A stretch of DNA of 51,907 nt. It comes from Verrucomicrobiota bacterium (lineage in GTDB: Bacteria > Verrucomicrobiota > Verrucomicrobiia > Verrucomicrobiales > Akkermansiaceae). The stretch is taken from NCBI GenBank assembly GCA_004294095.1, contig RDZR01000040.1:1-51907 (forward strand), given 5' to 3'. This document shows positions 15,091 through 25,692 of the stretch, piece by piece. The position numbers and the translations under genes are program-made. The notes under the pieces were generated by a model, which worked only from the letters and a program-made list of their open reading frames with translations, was not told the origin of the DNA and made no database searches. Positions within the stretch are counted from its first letter, which is position 1. Every line of letters starts with the position of its first letter.

Positions 15091-16575
15091 TCAGCGCACT
15101 CCGTTAGCGGGTGCTGTGCTTGGCACGATCGGGCTCGTTTCAACGGGTGGCGTCACAGGTGATGGCGGAATTGGTTTGGGCAAAAGATCCTGCCATGTAT
15201 GCAGCTCGTAACCGGGCCCGAGGCCGCCGATTTCACTAAGCAACTGCGCACACTTTTCCCGCCAAACCGCATAATTGGGCGGAGATTTTTTCGCCTCTGC
15301 AGAGCCGGGAAAAACGAGGTAAGTCACTTTCAAATCCGAGACTGGCCGCTGATATGGAGTGGCCCTCGCATTGAGTTGCTTGGCGAGGCGCAATGACGCT
15401 TCACCCGTTTTGAACGTGGGCCCACCATCCCCCACGAATGACGGGTAGATTTGATCTCCATAAATCACCACCGCGTAATCGCCTGGATCGGGAGCAAATT
15501 CGTCTTTCGAGCGCAATACATTGACTGGAATCACAATGAATGGATCATACTCTGCAATTAAAAAACTGCGGTTTTTCAAATCCGCGATGCCGGTTTCTAA
15601 CATTTTGATACGCTCTCTAAGCCACGTTTTGCGGGCTGCTGGAGTGCTGCCATCGGCGAGTTCCACGCGGGCGGTGCGCAAGCGATTTTCCCAACCGACG
15701 ACCATCGGATTGGGCACGGCAGATTGTTTGGGCCAGCCGTAACTGGTGAATGGCTGATAATTCGCAGAATTCACAATGCTCTCCGGCATCTTCGGCAAGC
15801 GGTCGCCATCCGAGCCATCTGAGACCACATCCATTTCAGATTGCATCAAAAAAACTTTTCTCCCCGATGCCGAGCGCAGGTGCAGGATCGTTTCACAATC
15901 GTAAAGATTATGTTTGGTGAGAACTTGATTGAGCGAGTTCGCATCGCGCCGGATGCGGTTGACTTTTTCCTGATAGATTTCATCAAACCACGGAGAAACT
16001 TTTGCATTTGCCATCAGCGCTGGCAGCCCAGGGATTATCTTTGTTAGATTTTTGTTAGATTTTTCTAACTGCTGCATCGTCGTCGCTGCCTGAGGCAAAC
16101 GAAATGACAACTGATAGAATGAGGTATAGCTCTGATCATCTTCGCGCTCGATGGATGCGATTCCGCCGCGGGTGATTTGGACTTCGGATTTGAAAGGGAT
16201 CTCAGAGCGCATTTTGCGGATGTCAGTCACTTTGCCCAGCACTTGATTGGCGCGTAGTGGTTCTGCGATGGTTTCTTGCAAATTTTGAGTGCTGGATTTC
16301 TCCGCACGCAGAGAAGTCAGCTCCGCTTGTAATGATGCCACTTCTTTGCGATGGCGCTCATCTAACTCAGCCGTAATTTTTTTTTCGAGTGCGGCTTGAT
16401 CGATTTTTTGTGGAGGTGTGTTGCGTCCGGTTAATTCGAGAATACCGCGTTTGATTTTGCCCGGGACGGATGTGAAGCAGAGCCCGATGGCAGCCATGCC
16501 GAGCAACAAAAACCCAGTGCCCAGCCATGATAGCGAATCACGTCGGCCAGAGTTGTTAGGATTAGGAGAGCTCAT
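15091..16575 (-). CDS. Membrane-anchored coiled-coil protein, unknown function
   Basis: 494 residues. A short cytoplasmic N-terminus is followed by one membrane span (WLGTGFLLLGMAAIGLCF, about 19-36), then charged heptad-like segments (EKKITAELDERHRKEVASLQ, about 63-100), and a large C-terminal region with a proline-rich tail (PKPIPPSPVTPPVE). The distal part would be periplasmic. A tyrosine/proline-rich stretch near residue 340-380 includes FIVIPVNVLRSKDEFAPDPG. No enzymatic motif is recognised. It is 61 bases downstream of pepP, on the same strand, and may be co-transcribed. Confidence 0.75.
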   Translation of the reverse strand: MSSPNPNNSGRRDSLSWLGTGFLLLGMAAIGLCFTSVPGKIKRGILELTGRNTPPQKIDQAALEKKITAELDERHRKEVASLQAELTSLRAEKSSTQNLQETIAEPLRANQVLGKVTDIRKMRSEIPFKSEVQITRGGIASIEREDDQSYTSFYQLSFRLPQAATTMQQLEKSNKNLTKIIPGLPALMANAKVSPWFDEIYQEKVNRIRRDANSLNQVLTKHNLYDCETILHLRSASGRKVFLMQSEMDVVSDGSDGDRLPKMPESIVNSANYQPFTSYGWPKQSAVPNPMVVGWENRLRTARVELADGSTPAARKTWLRERIKMLETGIADLKNRSFLIAEYDPFIVIPVNVLRSKDEFAPDPGDYAVVIYGDQIYPSFVGDGGPTFKTGEASLRLAKQLNARATPYQRPVSDLKVTYLVFPGSAEAKKSPPNYAVWREKCAQLLSEIGGLGPGYELHTWQDLLPKPIPPSPVTPPVETSPIVPSTAPANGVR

Positions 16576-16636
16576 ACTTACGACTTTAATGTGACATGGT
16601 TGATTTTGCCACTGTGTGTTTTGGAAAATAGAATCA

Positions 16637-17926
16637 TCACGCGTTCATGCATTCCTCAATATGCTCGGCCTCGATTGGGATTGATTGCATCAAATCGTAA
16701 TGATCATGTTCACCGACTAACACATCATTTTCTAACCGAATTCCCAACCCTTCTTCGCGGATGTAAATGCCCGGCTCAATCGTGAAAACCATGCCTGCGG
16801 CGAGTGGTTGATTCGGCGAGGCGACATCGTGCACATCAAGCCCGAGGTGATGCGAGATGCCGTGCATGAAGTATTTTTTCACCAGCGGTTTATCCGGGCC
16901 TTGGCCGCGAGCTTCTTTGTTAGAAAACAGGCCGAGCCCAATCAATTCTTGCTCCATGACTGCCACCACCTCGCGCTGCAACTCGGCGGGTTGTATGCCC
17001 GGACGCATGATTTGATAAGTCGCCCTCATCACTCGATACACAGCATCATAGACTAGGCGTTGACGTTTGGTAAAGCGACCGCTGACCGGCACCGTGCGCG
17101 TGAGATCCGAAGCCCAGCCCGCATATTCCGCGGCGACGTCCATCAACAACATATCGCCTTTGCGGCAGCGTTGATCATTGGCCGTGTAGTGTAAAATGCA
17201 GGCATTGGCACCGGAGCCAATGATCGGTGCATAGGCAAATCCGCGCGAGCCACGGCGGATGAATTCATGCACCCATTCCGCTTCAATTTCCCACTCCCCT
17301 ACCCCGGGACGAATCATTTTCAAAACGCGGCGGAATCCAGCTTCGGTAATTTCGCACGCATGCTTCATGACGGAAATTTCCTCTGGCTCTTTGATCATCC
17401 GCAAACGATGCATCAGCGGGGCCAAGCGTTCATAGCGATGCAGCGGATACTGAGCTTGGCAGCTTTTGATGAATCGATCGTTGCGCGTTTCAACGTGTTG
17501 AGCCGCGCGTTGGTGCTCATTGGTAACCAAATACAGTCGCTCAGCTTGCAGTGCCAGGCGCGCAAAAATCGCATTGAACTGGCCTAACCATTCCACGCGG
17601 CTGATGCTAGAAATGCAAGTTGCCGTTGTTTTGCTAAGTTTTTGGCCCTCCCAAATGGCAAGCAATTCATCTGTTTCCTTGATGAAAAGGATTTCCCGAT
17701 CTAACGGATCCACTGCTTCGGGGAAAAGCAGAAGCACCGTCTCCTCCTGATCGATTCCGGTGAGATAGTAGAGATCACTGAGTTGGCGAAACGGCAGCAC
17801 GCCATCCGCACTTGAAGGATAGACATCATTGGAATGCAGCACCGCGAGCGCAGAGCGTTTTAGCAACGCCTTGAGTTTTAGGCGATTTTTGGCAAATAGG
17901 GCATCCGGCAGCGGCTCATATCTCAC
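16637..17926 (-). CDS. pepP: Xaa-Pro aminopeptidase (M24B)
   Basis: 429 residues. The N-terminal AMP_N domain (to about 170) precedes the pita-bread metallopeptidase. Metal ligands are visible: MDVAAEYAGWASDLTRTV with two Asp, the His in HGISHHLGLDVHD, Glu in FTIEPGIYI and Glu in IRLENDVLV. It removes N-terminal residues before proline in the cytoplasm, using two metal ions (usually Mn). Length matches E. coli PepP (441). Full set of ligands, no oddities. Confidence 0.92.
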   Translation of the reverse strand: MRYEPLPDALFAKNRLKLKALLKRSALAVLHSNDVYPSSADGVLPFRQLSDLYYLTGIDQEETVLLLFPEAVDPLDREILFIKETDELLAIWEGQKLSKTTATCISSISRVEWLGQFNAIFARLALQAERLYLVTNEHQRAAQHVETRNDRFIKSCQAQYPLHRYERLAPLMHRLRMIKEPEEISVMKHACEITEAGFRRVLKMIRPGVGEWEIEAEWVHEFIRRGSRGFAYAPIIGSGANACILHYTANDQRCRKGDMLLMDVAAEYAGWASDLTRTVPVSGRFTKRQRLVYDAVYRVMRATYQIMRPGIQPAELQREVVAVMEQELIGLGLFSNKEARGQGPDKPLVKKYFMHGISHHLGLDVHDVASPNQPLAAGMVFTIEPGIYIREEGLGIRLENDVLVGEHDHYDLMQSIPIEAEHIEECMNA

Positions 17927-18010
17927 CCGGCAATCTCAAGCAAAAAAGCCATCACGCGCAATCGATAAATGATTGCGGCGAAAAACGGTTAGATGACGAT
18001 TCTGAACAGC

Positions 18011-18970
18011 TTAAATCTCTGAAACCGCCAACTGGCTGACTTCCTCGCGGACTTTTTCTGCTAGAGGAGTCGAGAGATAGCGCTCAGTCGATGAGCAGCC
18101 AATCGTGACAATGCGCTTGCCCTTGGATTCTGGACGTTTGGCAACTTGCATCGAGGCCCACACGTTCGCACCAGTGGAGATGCCAGCCGGCAGTCCTTCT
18201 AACTGCGCGAGTGCTTGAGCCGTGGCCATCGCATCCTCATTGGTCACTTGGATGATCTCATCGATCACGCTAACGTTGAGGTTTTTTGGAATAAATCCGG
18301 CACCGATTCCTTGAATCATGTGCGGGCCCGGCGCGCCGCCGGAAATCACTGGACTGGCCGTCGGTTCGACTGCGAAGACTTTCACATCGCGGCGGGATTT
18401 CAGCACCTCGCCAACGCCGGTGAGCGTGCCGCCCGTGCCGACACCTGCGACGAAAATGTCCACTTCCCCATCCGTATCGCGCCAGATTTCTTCTGCCGTC
18501 GTCTCGCGGTGGACTTGAGGATTGGCCGGATTATCAAACTGGCCGGGACCGAACGCGCCGGGATTTTCTTCGATCAATTTATGAGCCATGGCAATCGCTC
18601 CATTCATGCCGCGGGCGCGCGGAGTGAGCACGATTTCCGCACCGAGCAGGCGCAACAAGACGCGGCGCTCGATCGACATGCTTTCCGGCATGGTTAAAAT
18701 GCAGCGGTAGCCTTTGGCGCGGGCGATGAAGGCCAAAGCGATGCCGGTATTTCCCGAAGTTGGCTCGATGATGAGGCCACCTGGCTTAAGTTTGCCATCG
18801 CGCTCAGCCGCCTCGATCATCGCTTTGCCAATGCGGTCTTTCACGCTGAAGAGCGGATTGAAAAATTCTGCTTTCACGCAAATTTCGGCCTCCAATCCGG
18901 CAGTGACGTGATGCAAGCGAATGAGCGGAGTGTTGCCGACAGTGGCGGCCATATGATCAGCAATTTTCAT
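18011..18970 (-). CDS. cysK: Cysteine synthase (O-acetylserine sulfhydrylase)
   Basis: 319 residues. The PLP lysine is Lys44 in [11 protein letters not shown], the phosphate/substrate loop is PTSGNTG, and the glycine-rich [10 protein letters not shown] binds the cofactor phosphate. It joins sulfide with O-acetylserine to give cysteine. It is the last gene of the minus-strand run cysJ-cysI-cysH-cysK, 20 bases after cysH, so sulfide made by the preceding genes is used directly. Length and motifs are typical for CysK; CysM is less likely given the usual NPxxSVKDR form. Confidence 0.95.
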   Translation of the reverse strand: MKIADHMAATVGNTPLIRLHHVTAGLEAEICVKAEFFNPLFSVKDRIGKAMIEAAERDGKLKPGGLIIEPTSGNTGIALAFIARAKGYRCILTMPESMSIERRVLLRLLGAEIVLTPRARGMNGAIAMAHKLIEENPGAFGPGQFDNPANPQVHRETTAEEIWRDTDGEVDIFVAGVGTGGTLTGVGEVLKSRRDVKVFAVEPTASPVISGGAPGPHMIQGIGAGFIPKNLNVSVIDEIIQVTNEDAMATAQALAQLEGLPAGISTGANVWASMQVAKRPESKGKRIVTIGCSSTERYLSTPLAEKVREEVSQLAVSEI

Positions 18971-18990
18971 AATCGTTTTTGATTGAGGAG

Positions 18991-19716
18991 TTAAATTTGG
19001 AAGTCGGGCGCGCCTGAGTCAAGATGCAAGCCGCACTCGAATTTTTCACCGCCGAAGCGCGACGAGTTTGCATCACCATCCAACGCTGGTTGCGTGCTGT
19101 GCCAATCGCCCATGGTCAAATAACCTTTTTCGGCGAGCGGGTGGCGGGGCAGTTCATTTTCATAAAAGTAAAGATCCACCTGCGCGTCTGCCCAATCGAG
19201 AATCGGATAGGCCTTGATGGTTTTTTTCTGTTGCTCAACGAGCGGGCGATGTTCACGCGTGGACGATTGGCTGCGGCGCAGGCCACTGAGCCAGACATCG
19301 GCACCTGTTTCTAACAGCGCGCGATTCATCGGCTCAACTTTCGTGATCAAGCCGTAACGATCTGCGCCCGCTTTCCCTTGCTCCCACAGATTTCCCCAAA
19401 GTGCTTGCATGCGCGCTGCGGAAAATTCTGGCTGATAGACGCGTAAGTCCAGATCCATGCGCTGCTTCAAATCATCCATGTAGCGATACGTTTCAGGAAA
19501 TAAATATCCAGTATCGATGAAAATGATCGGGATCTTTGGTGCGTGTTTGTGGATCAAATGCAGCATCACTGCCGCTTGCAGTCCGAAGCTCGTGCTCGCC
19601 ACCAGACGATCGCCAAATTGATCGTAGAGAGCGCGAATTCGCTCGCCTGCACGCATGGGGACGAGCGATGACGCGAGTGTCTCGATGCTGTTAGATTCGA
19701 CTGTGGATTGAGGCAT
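18991..19716 (-). CDS. cysH: Phosphoadenylyl-sulfate (PAPS) reductase
   Basis: 241 residues. The adenylyl-binding loop [10 protein letters not shown] (41-50), the segment [14 protein letters not shown] and the C-terminal ECGLH with the catalytic cysteine are present. This is the protein's only cysteine: the CC...CxxC set for a 4Fe-4S cluster found in APS reductases is absent. So it should reduce PAPS to sulfite with thioredoxin, which requires an APS kinase encoded elsewhere. It is 24 bases downstream of cysI on the minus strand. Confidence 0.9.
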   Translation of the reverse strand: MPQSTVESNSIETLASSLVPMRAGERIRALYDQFGDRLVASTSFGLQAAVMLHLIHKHAPKIPIIFIDTGYLFPETYRYMDDLKQRMDLDLRVYQPEFSAARMQALWGNLWEQGKAGADRYGLITKVEPMNRALLETGADVWLSGLRRSQSSTREHRPLVEQQKKTIKAYPILDWADAQVDLYFYENELPRHPLAEKGYLTMGDWHSTQPALDGDANSSRFGGEKFECGLHLDSGAPDFQI

Positions 19717-19740
19717 GATGAATTTGTTAGATAAGAGCCG

Positions 19741-21465
19741 TTAATTCGCAGCAAATGCTTCAGGGCGGATGTTCAAATGAAAATCGCGTCCCTGCACCGT
19801 CGCTGCGACATAGCCTTGGCGGATGCAAAAATCACCAAAGCGCTCGCCTTCATTTCGAGTCTTCGCATAGTCCGCTATGATCGGAGAAAGCAGTTCTTTG
19901 ATTTCGCCACCGGGCACATTTTCCTTATACAGCTTAGAAAGCCGTTGGCCCGCAAAGCCGCCGCCAAGATAGACGTTGTAGCGGCCCGGATTGCGGCCCA
20001 CGAAGCCGATTTCTGAAATAAACGGACGCGCGCATCCATTCGGGCAGCCAGTCATGCGAATGGTGATGGCATCGTGGCGCAAGCCGTGATGCTCCAAAGT
20101 TTCTTCAAGCTCGGTGAGCAAATCGGGCAAGTAACGCTCGGCTTCTGCTAGAGAAAGCCCGCAGGTAGGCAGCGCGACGCATGCGAGCGCATTGAGGCGC
20201 AGGGCACTTTGTTGGTGACTATCTGCTAGACCGTATTTGACTAACAGTTTTTCAATCTCGGCTCGCTGCTGTGGTGCGACGTTGGCGATAACTAAGTTCT
20301 GATTCGCAGTCAGACGGAAATCACCTTGGTGAATTTTCGCGATTTCCCGCAAGCCGGTGCGCATCGGATAGGATGGCGTATCGAGCACGCGTCCGCCGGA
20401 AATGTAGAGCGTTAGATGGGAATTGCCATTGGCATCCTCGACCCAGCCAAAGCGATCGCCATTGTCTTCAAAATGAAACTCGCGCACTGGGCCTAACGGA
20501 TTTTCTAACATGCTATTGAGCTGCGCTAAAATCCAATCCGCGCCGCGATCATCGACGGTGTATTTGAAGCGCGAATGCTTGCGATCTGTGCGGTCGCCAA
20601 AATCACGTTGGATGATCACAATTTTCTCCGCGACTTCGACGACTTGCTCCGGCGTGCAAAATCCAATCACATCGGCAATCCGCGGATACGTTGCATCGTT
20701 GCCATGCGTCGAGCCCATGCCGCCGCCGACGGCTACGTTGTAACCGACAAGTTTTCCGTTCTCCACGATCGCGATGAATGACAGGCAGTTAGCGTAAATA
20801 TCAACATCGTTCGATGGCGGCACCGCGATGGTGATTTTGAATTTACGCGGCAGGTAAGTTTTACCGTAGATCGGCTCGACAATTTCTTGCTCGGTGGTTT
20901 CGATTTTTTCGCCATCTAACCAAATTTCGTGATACGCACGAGTTTGCGGCGTGAGATGTGCGGAAATATCCTGAGCCGCCTTGAGCGCCAGCGCATGAAC
21001 TTCTGATAGATACGGGTTCGGATTGCACATCACGTTGCGGTTCACATCGCCACAAGCGGCAATGGTATCGAGCGCGGTTTGGTTGATTTCCGCGATGGTG
21101 CGCTTGAGATTGCTTTTGATAATTCCGTGAAATTGAAACGCTTGGCGGGTGGTCAGCTTGATTGTGCCATTGGCAAATTGCGTGGCCATACGATCCACTT
21201 CCAACCATTGCTCAGAAGTTGAGACACCACCCGGCACGCGGATGCGAATCATGAACGAGTATGCCTTTTCTAACCGATGCTTGCGGCGGTTGGCACGCAG
21301 ATCGCGATCATCTTGTTGATAAGTGCCGTGAAATTTAAGCAACTGTTGATCATCCTCAGACATCGATCCCGTCGATTGATCTGCTAGACCTTCGGTAATG
21401 GTGCCGCGCAGATAGTTGCTGCGGGTTTTGATCGATTCATTAACGGCAAGTTTTTTCTCAGACAT
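19741..21465 (-). CDS. cysI: Sulfite reductase hemoprotein subunit
   Basis: 574 residues. The four cysteines that hold the 4Fe-4S-siroheme centre lie in [16 protein letters not shown] and [11 protein letters not shown]. The two repeated ferredoxin-nitrite/sulfite reductase halves are visible, the first with [16 protein letters not shown] and [11 protein letters not shown]. It reduces sulfite to sulfide with six electrons supplied by CysJ. Length matches E. coli CysI (570). It follows cysJ by 37 bases. Confidence 0.95.
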   Translation of the reverse strand: MSEKKLAVNESIKTRSNYLRGTITEGLADQSTGSMSEDDQQLLKFHGTYQQDDRDLRANRRKHRLEKAYSFMIRIRVPGGVSTSEQWLEVDRMATQFANGTIKLTTRQAFQFHGIIKSNLKRTIAEINQTALDTIAACGDVNRNVMCNPNPYLSEVHALALKAAQDISAHLTPQTRAYHEIWLDGEKIETTEQEIVEPIYGKTYLPRKFKITIAVPPSNDVDIYANCLSFIAIVENGKLVGYNVAVGGGMGSTHGNDATYPRIADVIGFCTPEQVVEVAEKIVIIQRDFGDRTDRKHSRFKYTVDDRGADWILAQLNSMLENPLGPVREFHFEDNGDRFGWVEDANGNSHLTLYISGGRVLDTPSYPMRTGLREIAKIHQGDFRLTANQNLVIANVAPQQRAEIEKLLVKYGLADSHQQSALRLNALACVALPTCGLSLAEAERYLPDLLTELEETLEHHGLRHDAITIRMTGCPNGCARPFISEIGFVGRNPGRYNVYLGGGFAGQRLSKLYKENVPGGEIKELLSPIIADYAKTRNEGERFGDFCIRQGYVAATVQGRDFHLNIRPEAFAAN

Positions 21466-21502
21466 ACAAGTCAGTGGTTAGAAAATGTTAGAACAAAAAA
21501 TT

Positions 21503-23272
21503 TCAATAAACATCGCGCTGGTATCGCTTGGATTTCTTTAATTCCTCGACATACGCTTCGGCCACCTCGCGCGATTTGGCGCCGAATTCTTCGATGATGC
21601 GGATCAGTGCCTCATGCACATCCGCCGCCATGCGGCTGGCATCGCCGCAGACGTAAAAGTGGGCACCTTCTTCAAGCCATTGGTAAAGCTCGCGGCCTTG
21701 GGCGATCATCCGGTCTTGAACGTAAATTTTTTCCGGCTGATCCCGAGAGAACGCAAGATCGAGCTTGGTGAGCGTGCCATTTTTGAGATAATCCTGCCAT
21801 TCTAACTGATAGAGAAAATCGTAGAGGTAATGTTGATCACCAAAGAACAGCCAATTTTTTCCGTTAGAACCGAGTGCTGCACGATGCTCGACAAAGGCAC
21901 GGAAGGGAGCAATTCCGGTGCCGGGGCCAATCATAATAACCGGCGTTGAACCATCTGCCGGTAGCCGGAAATTCTTATTGGGCTGAATGAACATGGATGA
22001 TCGATCACCCTGTTTGATTAAATCTGCGAGGTAGGTGGAGCAGACTCCTTTGCGCTCGCGGCCATGAGCTTGGTAGCGCACGGCGGCGACGGTGAGGTGC
22101 ACTTCATCGGGGTGCGCCAATAGACTGGATGCAATCGAGTAAAGACGCACTGGCAATTTCCGCAAGAGGCCGACTAAGGCCTGCGCGGGCAGGCCGTTAG
22201 GTGCGAATTCCTCGATGGCATCGCAAATTTCGCGACCATCACAATATTCTTTGAAATCATTTTTATGCTCCTCATCTAACAATTCCCGCAATGATGCAGA
22301 ATTGGCGGCTTCAGCGAGTTTGGTCATGACCGCGCGCGAAAGGACGGTGATGTCGAGGTCTTCCCGCAGAGCATCTGCAAGCAGCTTGGGGCCGGTTTGT
22401 TTGATTTCCACCGTCTCGTTGCCAGTGAGCTTGGCCGCTTGAATGATGGATTTCACCACGTCTGGCGCGTTCACGGGAACCACGGCGAGGGCATCGCCCG
22501 GTTCGTATTGATAGCCCGAACCGGCGAGTGAAAATTCGAGGTGCAAAGTCTCTTTCGCTGAGCCTTCCCCATTCAAACAAATTTGATCTAACAGCTCGGC
22601 TGGATATGGATTTTTTTTGCCAAATTCTTCGGCTGCAACAGCCGCCGCAGGAACTACTACGCTAGCCGTAGCCGCCTTGGTCTCTGGAGCGAGTGCTTTC
22701 AAACTCGCCCCAAGCCAAGTGACGAATAATTCTTCAAAGTCCACATCGCAATCTTGGCGCGCATGCACGCGTTTTGCACCAAGTTGGTCCAAACGTGCGT
22801 CGATGTCTTTTCCCGTTTGGCAAAATTTTTCATACGAGGTATCGCCCAAGGCACAGACCGAAAAACGAGTTTTGCTCAACGCCAAATCCGCAGTCATGAA
22901 TTCTTTGTAAAACGAGATGGCCGTTTCCGGCGGCTCGCCATCGCCCCAAGTCGAGACGATCACCAACAAATTTTCCGCCTTGGCCAAATCTTTGGGTGCG
23001 ATTTCGGCCATGTTTTTCATCGTGGCCTTAAATCCTTGTTTTTTCGCTTCTTTGACTGCGCGGTCGGCCAAGGTTTCTGAATTTCCAGATTCCGTGCCAT
23101 AGACCACCACCAATGGCGCGGCGGCGGCCGCTGGTGCAGGAGCCACGCCCTGCCCTTGATACGCGGCGAGGAATCCACTGAGCCAAGAACATTGCGCTTG
23201 GTCGAGTGTCAGAAGAAGTGAGTTCAACGATTTGCGTTGCTCGGGAGTGTAGGGTGCGTGCACAGGAAGCAT
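21503..23272 (-). CDS. cysJ: Sulfite reductase flavoprotein subunit
   Basis: 589 residues. A flavodoxin domain with the FMN loop YGTESGNSETLA (about 57-68) is followed by an FAD domain (LYSIASSLLAHPDEV), the NADPH domain (MIGPGTGIAPFRAF) and the usual end RYQRDVY. It passes electrons from NADPH through FAD and FMN to CysI. It starts the minus-strand run cysJ-cysI-cysH-cysK. Sulfate adenylyltransferase (cysD/N) is not in the window. The 130 bases upstream (23273-23403) contain no gene and no riboswitch that I can recognise. Confidence 0.95.
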   Translation of the reverse strand: MLPVHAPYTPEQRKSLNSLLLTLDQAQCSWLSGFLAAYQGQGVAPAPAAAAAPLVVVYGTESGNSETLADRAVKEAKKQGFKATMKNMAEIAPKDLAKAENLLVIVSTWGDGEPPETAISFYKEFMTADLALSKTRFSVCALGDTSYEKFCQTGKDIDARLDQLGAKRVHARQDCDVDFEELFVTWLGASLKALAPETKAATASVVVPAAAVAAEEFGKKNPYPAELLDQICLNGEGSAKETLHLEFSLAGSGYQYEPGDALAVVPVNAPDVVKSIIQAAKLTGNETVEIKQTGPKLLADALREDLDITVLSRAVMTKLAEAANSASLRELLDEEHKNDFKEYCDGREICDAIEEFAPNGLPAQALVGLLRKLPVRLYSIASSLLAHPDEVHLTVAAVRYQAHGRERKGVCSTYLADLIKQGDRSSMFIQPNKNFRLPADGSTPVIMIGPGTGIAPFRAFVEHRAALGSNGKNWLFFGDQHYLYDFLYQLEWQDYLKNGTLTKLDLAFSRDQPEKIYVQDRMIAQGRELYQWLEEGAHFYVCGDASRMAADVHEALIRIIEEFGAKSREVAEAYVEELKKSKRYQRDVY

Positions 23273-23403
23273 AATCCTTAGTTAATTGCCTTGTTTTGTT
23301 AGGTTACGCCCAAACATGGTGCGAGCTAAGCGGTTTTGCAATGTCTTTTTTTCAAAAGATGCGTGCTGGATGAAGCTTGGCAAATCTGAAGTGAGAGAAC
23401 AGA

Positions 23404-24195
23404 CTACGATGAAAAACCGATTAATCCGGGATCCGGTTGTTTATCTTTGAGCATCACGCCGCTCAGACCGGTCATTCGGGAGGATTCGAAAAGCCATGCG
23501 AGTTTTACCGCAGCGGCCGTGGGAGAAATTCCCTCGGGGCGGATATTGGAAATGCAATTGCGGTCGGCATCGGTTTTTTCGAGACTTGGATAGGCGGTGA
23601 AATAGGCACCTAAGCTGTCTGGCGCACCCAAGCCTGGGCGCTCGCCTAACAGCATCAGAGTGAATCGCGCTCCGAGCAAAGAACCGATTTCATCCTGAAT
23701 TTTCACCCTCGCGAGTGGCACCACCACGACTCGACCTATTTTCCAGCCTTTGCTGGCGAGATTTTCTAACAGGGGCACCGCAGTGGCGACGGCATGTGAA
23801 TTGGCAGCAAGCGCGGACAACCCATCAGAAATGATCACAACGAGATCCGGCGCGTCTTGAGGCGCAGTTTTCAAAAATTCAGCACCGTGCATGGATAATC
23901 TTCTGCCAAGGTCCGGACGCAATAAATACTCGCGGCGGTTCTTGGCCGCAGAGTCCAGCCGCAGCGGCGAGAACCCACGAGCAAGTAAATCGTCACAAAC
24001 GCCGTCCGCATTGAATTCCGCATGCACCGCGTCTTTCGCGCGCGCGTGAGAAAGGCGAAAATCGAGCAGTGCCGCAGTCGGCAAGCTCCCTCCGGCGCGG
24101 CCGATGGCAATTCGTGCGGCTGTGTATTGGCGTAAATGATGCCATGCATCTTGTGCCACAAGCCCGGGTTGAGAAGATGACTCACTCGAAGGCAT
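23404..24195 (-). CDS. eutC: Ethanolamine ammonia-lyase small subunit
   Basis: 263 residues from MPSSESSSQPGL at 24195, a start that overlaps the end of eutB by 14 bases; a longer frame begins at 24258 inside eutB. Features of EutC: TAARIAIGRAGGSLPT near the start, SDGLSALA, LLGERPGLGAPDSLGAYFT, and DRNCISNIRPEG near the C-terminus. With EutB it forms the adenosylcobalamin-dependent lyase that turns ethanolamine into acetaldehyde and ammonia. No microcompartment, reactivase (eutA) or regulator genes are adjacent, so it probably serves nitrogen supply. Confidence 0.93.
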   Translation of the reverse strand: MPSSESSSQPGLVAQDAWHHLRQYTAARIAIGRAGGSLPTAALLDFRLSHARAKDAVHAEFNADGVCDDLLARGFSPLRLDSAAKNRREYLLRPDLGRRLSMHGAEFLKTAPQDAPDLVVIISDGLSALAANSHAVATAVPLLENLASKGWKIGRVVVVPLARVKIQDEIGSLLGARFTLMLLGERPGLGAPDSLGAYFTAYPSLEKTDADRNCISNIRPEGISPTAAAVKLAWLFESSRMTGLSGVMLKDKQPDPGLIGFSS

Positions 24196-25573
24196 GCTGC
24201 ATGAGTGCGTGGCTGGAGCGCGTGGCGAGCAAGCGGGTGCCGTCTTTGACAATTCCATGCTCTTGCAACCATGTGTCGAATTCAGGTGCTGGCCGTAAGC
24301 CGAGCACTTGCCGCAAGTAATGGCTATCGTGAAAACTGGTGCTTTGGTAGCCTAACATGATGTCGTCCGCGCCCGGCACTCCCATGATGAAATTGCAACC
24401 CGCCACTCCGAGCAGCGTGAGCAAATTATCCATATCATCCTGATCGGCATCGGCGTGATTGGTGTAACAAACATCGCATCCCATCGGCAGGCCTAACAAT
24501 TTTCCACAAAAATGATCCTCTAGGCCCGCGCGGATGATTTGTTTGCCATTGTAGAGGTATTCAGGGCCGATGAAGCCGACGACTGTATTGACTAAAAGCG
24601 GCGAGAATGCGCGGGCCACCGCGTAGGCGCGCGCCTCACATGTTTGCTGATCCAAGCCATGATTCGCAGAGGCGGAAAGACAGGATCCTTGGCCTGTTTC
24701 AAAATACATCACATGATTGCCGACCGTTCCGCGATTAAGTGAGAGAGCCGCCTGCCGAGCCTCATCCAGCAGTGCCAAATCAATCCCAAAGCTGCGATTG
24801 GCCGCTTCCGTTCCCGCCACAGATTGAAAAACCAAATCCACCGGGGCACCGCGGGAAATGCACTCGATGGCCGTCGTCACATGAGCCAATATGCAGGATT
24901 GAGTTGGTATTTGATGCCGTTGGATCAATTCATCTAACAATTTGAGTAACGTCTCCATCGCGGCGACGCTATCAGTCGCCGGATTGATCCCAATCACCGC
25001 ATCACCACAACCATAGAGCAAGCCATCGAGCGTCGAAGCAGCGATGCCATGCACATCATCCGTCGGATGGTTGGGCTGCAAGCGCACCGATAAGCGGCCG
25101 GGCAGACCAATCGTGTTGCGAAATGCCGTGATCACTTTGCGTTTTGCGGCAACTAGGATCAAATCCTGGTTGCTCATGATTTTACTAACAGCCGCCACCA
25201 TCTCGGGGGTTAGACCGGCAGCGACGGCTTCTAGCGCCGCGCCATCAGTTGAGTAATCCAGCAGCCACTCGCGGAATTGACCGACGCTCAGCGTGGACAA
25301 GCGGACAAAGGCCGCAGGCTGGTGGGAATCCAGAATCAAGCGCGTGACTTCATCCTCTTCGTATGGAATTAGAGGCTCGGCGAGAAAATCGCTAAGAGGC
25401 ACATCTGCCAGCAGGCATTGAGCCGCTACACGCTCTTCCGCACTTTCGGCTGCTACGCCGGCGAGTTGATCGCCCGAGCGCTCGGGACTTGCCTTAGCCA
25501 GTAATTCAGCCAATCCCTCAAAGCTGTGTCGTCTTGCCCCGATGCAAAGCGAGTAGCGATGATGTGATGGCAT
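24182..25573 (-). CDS. eutB: Ethanolamine ammonia-lyase large subunit
   Basis: 463 residues from MPSHHRYSLCIGARRHSFEG at 25573; the frame is open to 25696 but the extra part is not EutB-like. Recognised by NPATDSV, the glycine-rich VGFIGPEYLYNGKQIIRA, and LLGLPMGCDVCYTNHADADQDDM near residue 350. It carries the active site and, with EutC, binds adenosylcobalamin. Length agrees with the family (about 453-464). No cobalamin riboswitch is seen upstream. The gap to the next minus-strand gene upstream is 119 bases. Confidence 0.94.
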   Translation of the reverse strand: MPSHHRYSLCIGARRHSFEGLAELLAKASPERSGDQLAGVAAESAEERVAAQCLLADVPLSDFLAEPLIPYEEDEVTRLILDSHQPAAFVRLSTLSVGQFREWLLDYSTDGAALEAVAAGLTPEMVAAVSKIMSNQDLILVAAKRKVITAFRNTIGLPGRLSVRLQPNHPTDDVHGIAASTLDGLLYGCGDAVIGINPATDSVAAMETLLKLLDELIQRHQIPTQSCILAHVTTAIECISRGAPVDLVFQSVAGTEAANRSFGIDLALLDEARQAALSLNRGTVGNHVMYFETGQGSCLSASANHGLDQQTCEARAYAVARAFSPLLVNTVVGFIGPEYLYNGKQIIRAGLEDHFCGKLLGLPMGCDVCYTNHADADQDDMDNLLTLLGVAGCNFIMGVPGADDIMLGYQSTSFHDSHYLRQVLGLRPAPEFDTWLQEHGIVKDGTRLLATRSSHALMQHAFE

Positions 25574-25692
25574 GATGGGATAAGAAAAAAATCTAGCAGC
25601 ATTTACCATGCACAAACATAGCAATGAATTGTTGAACAATGATCCAGCAAATACCGAGCCAAAATCCAATAAAATCAAGCGTCTCAAATCAC

